DNA of 64,000 bases from Actinomyces sp. oral taxon 414 (GTDB lineage: Bacteria; Actinomycetota; Actinomycetes; Actinomycetales; Actinomycetaceae), in the NCBI RefSeq assembly GCF_001278845.1, contig NZ_CP012590.1, positions 1,984,001-2,048,000 of the forward strand, read 5' to 3'. The notes under the pieces are model-generated. The model had not been told where the DNA came from. It searched no databases and was given only the letters and a program-made list of their open reading frames with translations. The translations under genes were made by a program, and so were the position numbers. The first letter of the stretch is position 1. Every line of letters begins with the position of its first letter. Shown here piece after piece: positions 43,765-52,354 of the stretch.

Positions 43765-45939
43765 TCACAGGCGCCCGAACAGGGCCCGGGCCCGCGCCGC
43801 CAGGACCACGGAGCCCACGATGAGCACCCCGGAGGCGGTCAAGGGCGCATCGAAGCCCTCGGACAGGGACACGGCGCGCTCCACCCCGCCGGCCAGGTCC
43901 TCGGCAACGACGACCCGGTCCGCCCCGTAGACCTCCCGGGCGATATCCGCCAGGTCCTCCACGTCCATAGCCCGCGGGGAGTCGATGGGGACGACGACCA
44001 CGGCGTCGGTGACCGGCTCGAGGACCGCCAGGATGCCCTCGGCGTCCTTGTCCGCCATGACGCCGACGACGGCGACCAGGTGCTGGAAGCCGAAGACCTC
44101 CTCCACGGCGCCCACCAATGCGGACGCCCCGTGCGGGTTGTGCCCGGCGTCGACCAGCACGGTGGGGCTGGAGCGCAGGACCTCCAGGCGCCCGGGGCTG
44201 GTGACCGAGGCGAAGCCGTCCTCGACGACCTTGGCCGGCAGGGCCCGCCCCCCGAAGACCGCCTCGGCGGCAGCCAGGGCGAGCAGGGCGTTGCGGGCCT
44301 GGTAGTCGCCGTGCAGGGGCACGAAGACGTCCTCGTAGACGGCGGCCGCGGTGGCCAGGACGACCATCTGACCGCCGACGGCGGGAGTGCGGTCCACCAC
44401 GCGCAGGACCCCGGCCCCCGGCTCGCCGGGATCCTCCTCGGGATCGAGCTCGCGGCGCCACACGACGCCGTGCTCAGCCGCGGCCGCGGCAATGACCGCC
44501 TGCACCGCCGCAGGCTGGGCGGCGGTGACGAGAGTGGCCCCGTCCTTAATGATCCCGGCCTTGTTGGCGGCGATCTCCTCCAGGGAGTCCCCCAGCCAGG
44601 CGCAGTGATCGCGGCCGACGGGGGTGATGACCTCGACGTCGGAGGCCACGACATTGGTGGAGTCCCAGGTCCCGCCCAGGCCGACCTCCACGACAGCCAC
44701 GTCGACGGGGCGGTCGGCGAAGGCGGCCAGCGCCATGACGGTGAGGACCTCGAAGAAGGACAGGCGCGGCCCGCCGGCGGCCTGCGAGCGCTCGTCGACC
44801 AGGCGGATGCAGGGGGCGACGTCCTCCCAGGCGGCGATGAAGCCCTCCTCACTAATGGGCTCGCCGTCCAGGGCGATGCGCTCGCGGATGGTGGCCAGGT
44901 GGGGGCTGGTGAAGCGGCCGGTGCGCAGGCCGGTGGCGGCCAGGAGCCGTTCGATCATGCGGGCGGTGGAGGTCTTGCCGTTGGTACCCGTGATGTGGAC
45001 CACCCGGTAGGCGCGCTCGGGGTTGCCGAGCAGGTCGAGGACGGCCTCGACGCGCTCCAGGCTCGGCTGGATGCTGTGCTCGGGGGCACGGGAGAGGATC
45101 TCGGCCTCGACCTCGCGCATGCGCTCGGAGACCTCGACGGCGCGGGCCGCCGCGATCAGGTCCGCCCGGTGCCGATCCTCCGGGTCGTCCTCGTCGCCCG
45201 GGCCGCCCGGGCCGGGCGCGGCAGCCCATCCGGGCGCGTCGTCCGAGCCGGCGAGGAGACCGGCGCCGCCGTCCGGGCCGGGCACGCCGGGTTCGTCTGG
45301 CAGGACCGGCTCCCAGTCGTTCCAGTCATCCGAGTCGTCCTGGTCGATCTCGGCCAGGAGGGCGTCGAGCTCATCGAGGTCGCCGGAAGGGATCATATTG
45401 GCGGCGACGAGCTCGCGCAGAGCCGCCAGGTCCTCGGCCTCCGCCGCGGCCAGGCGTTCGGCGCCGGCGATCCCGGGCCGGCGGGCCCCGACGTCGTCCG
45501 ACCCATCGGCGGAGCCGTCGTCCGGCTCGGCCGCGTCGGTCGCCTCGGCCGCCTCCAGGTAGGGCAGCAGCTCGGGGTCGATGCCCCGCGCACCGGCCGT
45601 CCCGCTCCCGAACCCGGCCCGAAGGGCGCCGTCGCCGAAGACGGCGTCGACGACGTCCTCCCCCGTGGCGCCCTCGGGAATGCCGAAGGCGGCGCCGGGG
45701 TGGGATGCGCGAGCGCCGCCGCGCCCGAGATCGTGCTCGCGGCCGCGCTCGTCTCGCCCGCGGCCCCGGCCGCCGTCCGACCCGCGGCCGCCGTCCGACC
45801 CGCGACCCCGGCCGCCGTCCGACCCGCGACCCCGGCCGCCGTCCGACCCGCGACCACCGTCCGACCCGCGACCGCCGTCCGACCCGCGACCCCGGCCGCC
45901 GCCGTGCCCGTGACCGTGCCCCTTGTGCCCACTGCCCAT
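43765..45939 (-). CDS. folC: Bifunctional folylpolyglutamate/dihydrofolate synthase with long N-terminal extension
   Basis: The enzyme adds glutamate to folates. The C-terminal about 450 of 724 residues are FolC: HITGTNGKTSTARMIERLL, GRFTSPHL, VEVGLGGTWDSTNV, the DHCAWLGDSLEEIAANKAGI segment and DAGHNPHGASAL. The first about 70 residues repeat GRGSDGG and GSDGGRG many times (RGG-like). An acidic Ala/Asp/Glu/Pro-rich region of about 180 residues follows. The ATG at 45939 is preceded by GAGAGGGG, which supports translation of the extension; starts nearer the core are possible. Its stop lies 285 bases before dhaL. Confidence 0.88.
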   Translation of the reverse strand: MGSGHKGHGHGHGGGRGRGSDGGRGSDGGRGSDGGRGRGSDGGRGRGSDGGRGSDGGRGRGRDERGREHDLGRGGARASHPGAAFGIPEGATGEDVVDAVFGDGALRAGFGSGTAGARGIDPELLPYLEAAEATDAAEPDDGSADGSDDVGARRPGIAGAERLAAAEAEDLAALRELVAANMIPSGDLDELDALLAEIDQDDSDDWNDWEPVLPDEPGVPGPDGGAGLLAGSDDAPGWAAAPGPGGPGDEDDPEDRHRADLIAAARAVEVSERMREVEAEILSRAPEHSIQPSLERVEAVLDLLGNPERAYRVVHITGTNGKTSTARMIERLLAATGLRTGRFTSPHLATIRERIALDGEPISEEGFIAAWEDVAPCIRLVDERSQAAGGPRLSFFEVLTVMALAAFADRPVDVAVVEVGLGGTWDSTNVVASDVEVITPVGRDHCAWLGDSLEEIAANKAGIIKDGATLVTAAQPAAVQAVIAAAAAEHGVVWRRELDPEEDPGEPGAGVLRVVDRTPAVGGQMVVLATAAAVYEDVFVPLHGDYQARNALLALAAAEAVFGGRALPAKVVEDGFASVTSPGRLEVLRSSPTVLVDAGHNPHGASALVGAVEEVFGFQHLVAVVGVMADKDAEGILAVLEPVTDAVVVVPIDSPRAMDVEDLADIAREVYGADRVVVAEDLAGGVERAVSLSEGFDAPLTASGVLIVGSVVLAARARALFGRL

Positions 45940-46203
45940 GGACGCCCCTCTCGTGTCGTGAACCGGAGGTCAGCCTAGTGACATGTCGCCCCGCTGTTGG
46001 GGTCCGGCTCCGGGCGAGTTCGTGGCGGGTCCTCCGGACCGGCCGAGGCGGTCTCAGGGCGGGGATGAGTCCCCTGGCGCAGCGGCGATTCCCACCCGTC
46101 TTCTCCGCCGCGGGTGCGGGCGCGCCCGTGGATGCCATCGCGCGCGGGACCGTGGACGATGGCGTCCACGGAGCTCCGCCGTGCCCGCCGACTCCGATGC
46201 GTG

Positions 46204-46261
46204 TTGAGCTCAGCTCGCACGATGCGAGCTCAGCTTGACGAAATCCATCCCAGCTCACATT
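46204..46261. repeat. Single unit of the AGCTCGCACGATGCGAGCT family
   Basis: It contains the palindrome AGCTCGCA-CGA-TGCGAGCT and TTGACGAAATCCA, matching the tandem array at 47221-47340. It abuts the left end of repeat element C, so the two families are associated. Confidence 0.7.
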
Positions 46262-46869
46262 GAAGGTTATTCCGGGTGTGTCCGGGTGCGTCGAGTCCTT
46301 TTCATCGAGAAGGGGTTCCGGGGCAGGGTCGGCGGGGAGAGCGCATTCTGCGGCCGGTTCGCCGGCCCCGGCCCGTCGTTCTCCGCGAGCCGTTCTTCCG
46401 CGAACGCGTAGGTTTCTAGTCGAACGCGTACCTCCCAGCTGCGCGTTCGACTAGAAACCTACGCGTTCGCGGAAGGATCGGGGGCGTCCCGGCGGGGCCC
46501 GGGGATGGGCGAGACCCCTGGGACCGGGCTGGGTGGCGGGATCCTGCCCCGGGCGCCGTCCTGCCCCGGACCGGCGCTCCCGCGGTCCCGACGGGGTCGT
46601 CGAAGTAGTCACCGCGGTCATCGGGGCGAACGCAGCGGCCGCCGCCCGGCCCGCGGACGCCCTCCCCGGCCGGCCCGCGGCGGCGGATTGTCCAAATCTG
46701 CCACAAAGGCCCCGATCGAGCCGGAACGTGCGAGAAGAAACGTTGATATTCCGCGGTTTCTCTCGCCGCCGATCCCGGCCCGGGGCGCCTTTGTGGCAGA
46801 TTTGGACACGCCCCCGCCCCGGATCGCCACAGGAGACCCACCAGCACCACGCAGAGAAGAATAACCTTC
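46262..46869. repeat. Non-coding repeat element, copy C, with nested hairpin
   Basis: Ends are GAAGGTTATTC (46262) and GAATAACCTTC (46859-46869). The core arms TGTCCAAATCTGCCACAAAG (from 46689) and its complement (ending 46808) and most of the loop match copy A. Copy C is about 158 bases longer than copy A. The extra DNA includes the hairpin 46395-46475, absent from A, which indicates insertion of one repeat into another. Confidence 0.8.
46395..46475. repeat. Perfect 34-bp hairpin repeat, copy 2
   Basis: The arms 46395-46428 and 46442-46475 are exact complements with a 13-base loop. Compared with copy 1 (41240-41314), TTTCCAGTCC has become TTTCTAGTCG and the opposite arm has changed to match at both positions. 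The loop resembles the reverse complement of copy 1's loop. Confidence 0.9.
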
Positions 46870-47040
46870 CCAGAGCCGCCGCGGGCACCGTGGGGAGGGC
46901 GGTCGCCCGCCTCGGCGAGGTCCACGACGTCGGCGCCGGCGCGGACACCGGCGAGGCGGGCGGTCGTAGACCGGGCGGACACCCCGTTCGACCGCGCCGG
47001 CCCCGCAAGAGCGCCTCCGCGGGCCCCGCCCAGGCGCCCC

Positions 47041-47160
47041 GACCCTCGAGATCGCCACTTAACCCGCGAGAACGTCTGCTAGAGGTACGTTCTCGAGGGT
47101 TACCCGGCGTTCTCGAGGGTTACCCGGCGATCTCGAGGGTTACCCGGCGATCTCGCGGAC
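47041..47160. repeat. Tandem 20-bp repeat with inverted head, shared with 34 kb
   Basis: GAGAACGT-CTGCTAGAGGT-ACGTTCTC (47068-47096) forms a hairpin with nearly the same loop as at 34353-34363. It is followed by three 20-base units ending GAGGGTTACCCGGC up to about 47148 and a last GATCTCGCGG. Confidence 0.8.
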
Positions 47161-47220
47161 CACGACGTCGACCCCCCGCCGCCGCGCACCACCGCCCGCC
47201 GAATAACCTTCCAGGTCTCC

Positions 47221-47360
47221 TTGACAAAATCCACCTCAGCTCGCACGATGCAAGCTCAGCTCAACAAAATCCACCTCAGCTCGCACGATGCGAGCTCAGC
47301 TTGACGAAATCCACCTCAGCTCACATTGTGCAAGCTCACCTCGCACAATGTGAGCTCAGG
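47221..47360. repeat. Three tandem 40-bp repeats with internal palindromes
   Basis: Units start at 47221, 47261 and 47301 with (T/C)(T/C)(G/A)AC(A/G)AAATCCACCTCAGC. Units 1 and 2 carry AGCTCGCACGATGC(A/G)AGCT. In unit 3 the arm AGCTCACATTGTGC pairs with GCACAATGTGAGCT at 47343-47356. A related single unit is at 46204. Confidence 0.8.
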
Positions 47361-47483
47361 TGACATCGCCGAATCGACTCCCCCCGGGAGTCGCAGACGA
47401 CGGCCGCCTGCCCGACCCGGGCGCCGCCGGGGGACGCGGGCCGCCGGAGGAGGCGGCGCCCCGGCCCCGGCGACTGGTCCCGA

Positions 47484-48950
47484 TCAGGCGGAACCCTCCC
47501 GGCGCAGGACGACCCCGACCGTTTTGAGCAGGATCACCAGGTCCATGACCGGCGTCCAGTTCTCCACGTAGAACAGGTCGAAGCGCAGCGCCTCCTCCCA
47601 GGTCAGCGACGAGCGCCCGTTGACCTGCCACAGGCCCGTGAGCCCGGGCTTGACCAGGAGCCGGCGCGCGGCCGTCTCGTCGTAGAGCGCCACCTCCTTG
47701 GGCACCTGCGGGCGCGGCCCCACCAGGCTCATGGAACCCCCGATGACGTTGAACAGCTGGGGGAGCTCGTCAATGGAGGAGCGCCGCAGGAAGTGGCCTA
47801 TCCTCGTGATCCGGGGATCGTCGTCGACCTTGAACAGCGGCTTGTCCGACCGCCCCTGCTCGGACAGCAGCCCGGCCAGTTCGGCATCGGCGTTGACCCG
47901 CATGGTGCGGAACTTCCAGATCCGGAACTCCTTGCCGTCCAGGCCGACGCGGGTCTGCCGGAATATGACCGGCCCGCGGTCCTCGCGCCAGATGAGCAGC
48001 GGGACGACGATCCACAGCGGGAGGGCCAGAACGCACAGGATGCTCGCCAGCACGAGATCCATCGCCCGCTTGATCAGGCGCTTGACGCCGTCGGGGCGGG
48101 GCCGGCGGACCTCGGCGAGGGTCAGCCCGTCGGCCGACCACTGGCGCTGGCGGGATCCGGCGATGTCGAGCCGGGGGGAGACCATCATGAGCCTGCTCTC
48201 CGGGCCCAGGCCCCGGCTGAGGTCGCGGATCGCGGAGAGGGTCAGGCCGGAGTCCCGGGCGATGACGACGGCGATCCCGTTGGAGGCGCCAATGGTTTCG
48301 CGCAGGCCCTTGACGCCCCCCAGCACGGGCACGCGCCGGACCCGCTCCGTGCGGGCGCACTCGTCGTCGGAGACGAAGGCGCCGCAAACCCTCAGCCCCA
48401 GTCCGGGCCTGCGCTCGAGGTCGGTGATGGTGCGGGCCACGGATCCGGTCGGCCCCACCACGAAGGTCGGCTGGGTGAATTTGCCCAGCAGCCGGGCCCT
48501 GACCAGGCGCCGCCGGGCGAGGCACCGCCACACGACGAGCGCCACGACGCCGACGCACAGCGCCACGAGGAAGTACCCGCCGGGGACCGGCATCTCGATC
48601 AGGTGCAGCAGCAGGCAGATCCCGGCGAACTCGGCGACCGTCGCCCCGACCACGCGCCGGTACTCGCCGGCCCCGTGCCCCAGGATCTGCTCCCGGTACG
48701 TCTTGGCCCCCGCGAGCAGGAGGGACCAGCTGCCCATAATGACGCAGCCGAGCACAATGCTGTGCAGCGTGCTCGCGCGCACGGAGGCGCTCTGCGGGTC
48801 GGCGCTCCAGTCGAGGCTCAGAACGTGGACGCCGCCGATGACGATCGCGATGATCGCCAGGTCGCCCGCGCGCAGGTGGCGCAGGAAAACGGCCCCCGTC
48901 CCGTTGACGCCGATGCCCGGCATCGGACGGGGAGTAGATGGATGAGTCAT
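47484..48950 (-). CDS. Undecaprenyl-phosphate sugar-1-phosphate transferase (initiating, WbaP/CpsE-like)
   Basis: This enzyme starts the repeat unit by moving sugar-1-phosphate onto undecaprenyl phosphate. The 488-residue protein has four or five N-terminal membrane segments, a nucleotide-binding-like middle part, a re-entrant hydrophobic helix (LVLASILCVLALPLWIVVPL) and the catalytic region: PVIFRQTRVGLDGKEFRIWK, FKVDDDPRITRIGHFLRRSSIDELPQLFNV, MSLVGPRPQ and KPGLTGLWQVNGRS. The ATG at 48950 follows GGGAAG. It is the last gene of the minus-strand polysaccharide locus. Sugar specificity cannot be read. Confidence 0.92.
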   Translation of the reverse strand: MTHPSTPRPMPGIGVNGTGAVFLRHLRAGDLAIIAIVIGGVHVLSLDWSADPQSASVRASTLHSIVLGCVIMGSWSLLLAGAKTYREQILGHGAGEYRRVVGATVAEFAGICLLLHLIEMPVPGGYFLVALCVGVVALVVWRCLARRRLVRARLLGKFTQPTFVVGPTGSVARTITDLERRPGLGLRVCGAFVSDDECARTERVRRVPVLGGVKGLRETIGASNGIAVVIARDSGLTLSAIRDLSRGLGPESRLMMVSPRLDIAGSRQRQWSADGLTLAEVRRPRPDGVKRLIKRAMDLVLASILCVLALPLWIVVPLLIWREDRGPVIFRQTRVGLDGKEFRIWKFRTMRVNADAELAGLLSEQGRSDKPLFKVDDDPRITRIGHFLRRSSIDELPQLFNVIGGSMSLVGPRPQVPKEVALYDETAARRLLVKPGLTGLWQVNGRSSLTWEEALRFDLFYVENWTPVMDLVILLKTVGVVLRREGSA

Positions 48951-49201
48951 TAGCACTTCCCAGGTCTCAGTGCATCATGCCGCAGGTGACGGCTGAGGCG
49001 GGACGGCGCGGGCGCGGCCGCCGGAGCGGACCGCCGTGACGCCGTCGATTGTCGGTGGCAGGGGCAAGGGGGAGCCGGGGAGGTCGGGAGCACGGATGTG
49101 GCCGGGACCGGGGCCGTCTCGGGCCGCGGATGCGATCGCCGTCGCCCCCGACGGCGGCGCCCGGGACGCGCGCGAGGGCGCACCGGCGGTGAGCATCCGT
49201 C

Positions 49202-50671
49202 TCACCCCTCCGCGACGTCGCGCCTTCTGGCGCGCCTGGTGCGGTCCGCGGCGGGCGGCCTGAGCGCGACCACCTCGCTCACGCCGGGCCGGGTCTCGGG
49301 CGGCTGCGGGGGGGCGTCGACGACCTTGCCCCCGTCGGAGCTCCGACGCGGCCCGCGGGCCATCAGGGCGGCCGACGACGCCCGGTTGAGGACGGCGCCG
49401 ATGATCGTGCCGCCCCCCTGCTTAATGGCCTGCGCTGCCCGGCGCAGCTGGTCTTGCGCCGTGCGGCCCACGCCGGCGACGAGCAGGACGCCGCCGGCGT
49501 GCTCGGACATGACGACGCCGTCGGTGAACTCCAGGACCGGCGGGGAGTCGACGATGACCACGTAGTCGGAGGCGAGGTGGGTCAGCAGGTCGGACATGCG
49601 GGCCGAGCCGAGGAGCTCGGAGGGGTTCGAGGGCGCGGCGCCGGCCGGGATGACCTGGAGCCCGCGGACGGAGGTGCTCACCAGCACCTGGTCGAGCGTG
49701 GCCGCGCCAATGAGCAGGTGGGCCAGGCCCGGGCGCTGCGGCGGCAGGGCGAAGACCTCGCCCAGGACCGGCTCGCGCAGGTCGCCCTCCACGAGGACCA
49801 CCCGCTGTCCCGACAGCGCCATGACCCGCGCGAGGTTAATGGCCACGGTCGACCTGCCCTCGCGCCGCGCGGGGGAGCAGATGACGAAGACCCGCTTGCC
49901 CGCGCTGACCTGCACGTGGCGCAGATTGGTGCGCAGCTTGCGGAACTCCTCCTCCACGCCCGGCTCCACCGTCTGGAGGCCGCGGCCGTTGAGGATCGAG
50001 TTCGACGCCGGCACGGCGCCGAGCACCGGGCGGTGGATGATGTCGGACACGTCCGCTACGGAGCGGATCCTCTTGTCGGACAGCTCGCGCACAATGACCC
50101 ACGCGTAGCTGAGCACGAACCCGGCGACGAGTCCGACGGCGAGATAGTTCACGATCGACGGCGAGCGGACCGGGCTCGACAGGTCCGCGGAGGACATGAG
50201 CACGACGTCGACCGGCGAGCCGTCCCCCTCGAGGCGCTTGAGCTCGGCCCCCGCCTGGTTGACGACCTCGTCGGCGATCAGGCGGGCCTCGTTCACCGTC
50301 GAGGCGGTCGCCGAGACGGTGACGTTGAGTGTGTTATTGGTGTGGTCGGCCGCCAGGGTCTTGGCCAGCTGGGCCGGGGTGACCTTGAGGGCCAGGGAGT
50401 CCACGACCCTCTGGGCCACGGCCTCGGAGGTGAAGACGGGCACGACGGCGTCGACCTTCTGGTTGGCCAGCTGGGAGGCCGTGAGGTAGGTGTCGGTCTC
50501 GTTCTTCCCCCCCGAGGAGACGTCGACCCGCACGTACGCCACCGCCGAGACCGTGTAGTTCACGGGGGTCACGAGCGCCACGCCCAGGGCCAGCAGGGCG
50601 CAGGTGAGTATGCCCAGCACCAGGGGGACGATCCGCTGACGAGTCAGCGTGAGGAGGTCCTCGAGCGTCAT
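49202..50671 (-). CDS. Chain-length determinant / tyrosine-kinase-like ATPase (Wzz-CpsD fusion) with altered P-loop
   Basis: The protein has a Wzz domain with two membrane segments (about 12-36 and 172-195) and a cytoplasmic BY-kinase-like domain. The region EEFRKLRTNLRHVQ and the Walker B VVIVDSPPVLEFTDG are normal. The Walker A reads CSPARREGRSTVAINLA, where Arg273 takes the place of the nearly invariant Lys, and Walker A' is VVLVEGDLREP. The C-terminal tail is Arg/Pro-rich and has no tyrosines, so the usual autophosphorylation cluster is missing. It probably controls polymer length or export without ordinary kinase activity. ATG 50671 gives the family start MTLEDLL; GTG 50689 is an alternative. 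Confidence 0.88.
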   Translation of the reverse strand: MTLEDLLTLTRQRIVPLVLGILTCALLALGVALVTPVNYTVSAVAYVRVDVSSGGKNETDTYLTASQLANQKVDAVVPVFTSEAVAQRVVDSLALKVTPAQLAKTLAADHTNNTLNVTVSATASTVNEARLIADEVVNQAGAELKRLEGDGSPVDVVLMSSADLSSPVRSPSIVNYLAVGLVAGFVLSYAWVIVRELSDKRIRSVADVSDIIHRPVLGAVPASNSILNGRGLQTVEPGVEEEFRKLRTNLRHVQVSAGKRVFVICSPARREGRSTVAINLARVMALSGQRVVLVEGDLREPVLGEVFALPPQRPGLAHLLIGAATLDQVLVSTSVRGLQVIPAGAAPSNPSELLGSARMSDLLTHLASDYVVIVDSPPVLEFTDGVVMSEHAGGVLLVAGVGRTAQDQLRRAAQAIKQGGGTIIGAVLNRASSAALMARGPRRSSDGGKVVDAPPQPPETRPGVSEVVALRPPAADRTRRARRRDVAEG

Positions 50672-50798
50672 CTTCACATCACCGACCACGATTCAGGACT
50701 GGGCAGAGCGGCGCTTTCCCGTGGACGCTTCAGGGACAGCACGCATGAGGCTTGTGAAGCATAGCATGCATCCAACCAGCGCGATCCACGATGTCCGG

Positions 50799-50820
50799 TT
50801 CCCAGACGGCAGTCTGGGAA
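50799..50820. terminator. Perfect 9-bp hairpin between the flippase and chain-length genes
   Basis: TTCCCAGAC-GGCA-GTCTGGGAA is a perfect stem-loop 62 bases beyond the flippase stop. It has no T run on the minus strand, so it may only slow transcription or protect mRNA ends within the locus. Confidence 0.45.
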
Positions 50821-50881
50821 GAACCTGAAAAGCGCGCCGTGCGAGCCGACCGCTCCCATCATTGGAATCCTCCCTTTCATG

Positions 50882-52354
50882 TCACTTCATCGAGTTGATC
50901 GCCCTCAGCGAGGCCGTGAGCGATTTAATATTGATCAATAGCACGGCCGCCGAGACGGCGCACATGACGAGCGCCGCGATCACGGGGACCGGTAGGCCGA
51001 GCGCCATGAGGGCCCGCCTGAGCGCCCAGCCCGCCAGGGCCGCCCCGATCATCGACAGGACGTAGACGCCCAGCGCCCCGGCGTCGAAGGCCGTCGCCAG
51101 GCTCCCGCCCACCTCCTTGAGACTCAGCCGCACAAGGACCGCCGCCATGCCGACGTTGACCAGGACCGACGCCAGCGCCGGGCCGATGAAGCCCATGAGC
51201 GAGTACAGGACGACGCACAGGAGCGCGTTGAACGCCACGGCCACCAGCGAGACGACCATGAGCGCCTTCGTCCGGCCGGCCGCGCTCAGGATGAGGGACA
51301 GGCTCGCGAACCTGGCCATGGTGGCGACCAGGTAGAGGCAGAACACGCCGTAGCCCGGCAGGTAGCGCGCGCCGTAGAGCACCTGGATCGCCTCGGGGGC
51401 CACCACGAAGCAGGAGACCGAGAAGGTGACGGTCGTCAGGTACCCCACCGCCAGGTAGTGCTTGAACAGGAGGCGGACCCGGTCACGGCGCCCGGCGGCG
51501 ATGTAGCGCGTGACAATGGGGATGATCACCGTCAGGAAGGACGCCGAGACGACGTCGAGGGGCAGGATCGTCGCGCAGTTGGCGTAGATGGCGTAGCGCT
51601 GCGTGCTCTCGTGCATCCCAATGACCAGCTCGCCGATCTGCCTCATGAGGGAGGCCGTCAGCACGTAGGCGGCCATGGGCAGGGAGAAGGACAGGATCTC
51701 GCGGATCCGCCCCCAGCGCGGCCGGGAGGGGCGGATCATGTACTTCCACCGGCGGAAGCAGTCCCAGAACCACAGGACGGACAGGACGTCGAGGGCGAGC
51801 AGCATGGCGAACAGCACCGCGATGCTGGAGGTCAGCAGCGCCGTAATGAGCACGGCCACGAACTTCAGGGCCGCGAAGGCGACGTTCCTGACCACGATGG
51901 CCCGCGCCCGGCCGATCGACATCATGAGCACCTGGAGCACGCTCGCCATATTGGTCAGCATCGGCCGGAAGGCCAGCAGGACGATGAGCGCCGGGAGCAT
52001 GGGGTTGGAGAAGTAGCCCCCGATGGCGCCGCGCAGCGCCACGAGCAGGACGGCCGTGACCACGCCGATGACCAGCTGCATGACGAAGATCGCGTTCACG
52101 TACTCGCGGGTGACCGACTCCCGGCTGTCCCGGTTGAAGAAGAAGTTGACGGCGTCGACCAGGCCCAGGACGGTCGCGTCCGCGCACAGGGCCACCACCA
52201 GGACGCCCTGGGCGTAGGTGCCGTAGGCCTCCAGCGACAGGCTGCGCGAGAGGATCATCGTGTTGGCCATGGTCGAGCCCAGCGTGGCGAACTTGACGCC
52301 GGCCAGCAGGAGGGAGTCGACGGCGCTGCCCGATCTCGGTCTGGATCCGCCCAT
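50882..52354 (-). CDS. Polysaccharide flippase (Wzx/MATE-MVF superfamily)
   Basis: This 490-residue, about 12- to 14-segment membrane protein turns lipid-linked repeat units across the membrane. The start is DSLLLAGVKFATLGSTMANTMILSRSLS, followed by the characteristic YGTYAQGVLVV. The middle includes SLPMAAYVLTASLMRQIGELVIG and YAIYANCATILPLDVVSASFL. The ATG at 52354 shares a base with the stop of the polymerase gene (TGATG); a long reading frame upstream is the polymerase in another register. It is cotranslated with the polymerase. Confidence 0.9.
   Translation of the reverse strand: MGGSRPRSGSAVDSLLLAGVKFATLGSTMANTMILSRSLSLEAYGTYAQGVLVVALCADATVLGLVDAVNFFFNRDSRESVTREYVNAIFVMQLVIGVVTAVLLVALRGAIGGYFSNPMLPALIVLLAFRPMLTNMASVLQVLMMSIGRARAIVVRNVAFAALKFVAVLITALLTSSIAVLFAMLLALDVLSVLWFWDCFRRWKYMIRPSRPRWGRIREILSFSLPMAAYVLTASLMRQIGELVIGMHESTQRYAIYANCATILPLDVVSASFLTVIIPIVTRYIAAGRRDRVRLLFKHYLAVGYLTTVTFSVSCFVVAPEAIQVLYGARYLPGYGVFCLYLVATMARFASLSLILSAAGRTKALMVVSLVAVAFNALLCVVLYSLMGFIGPALASVLVNVGMAAVLVRLSLKEVGGSLATAFDAGALGVYVLSMIGAALAGWALRRALMALGLPVPVIAALVMCAVSAAVLLINIKSLTASLRAINSMK

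Larger units (their letters stand above)
45940..47483. other. Repeat-rich non-coding region between folC and the polysaccharide locus
   Basis: About 1.5 kb without a supported gene. It contains the 40-bp repeats (46204-46261 and 47221-47360), repeat element C with a nested hairpin (46262-46869), a tandem/inverted block shared with 34 kb (47041-47160) and a free repeat end GAATAACCTTC (47201-47211). It looks like a landing site for several small elements. Confidence 0.6.
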
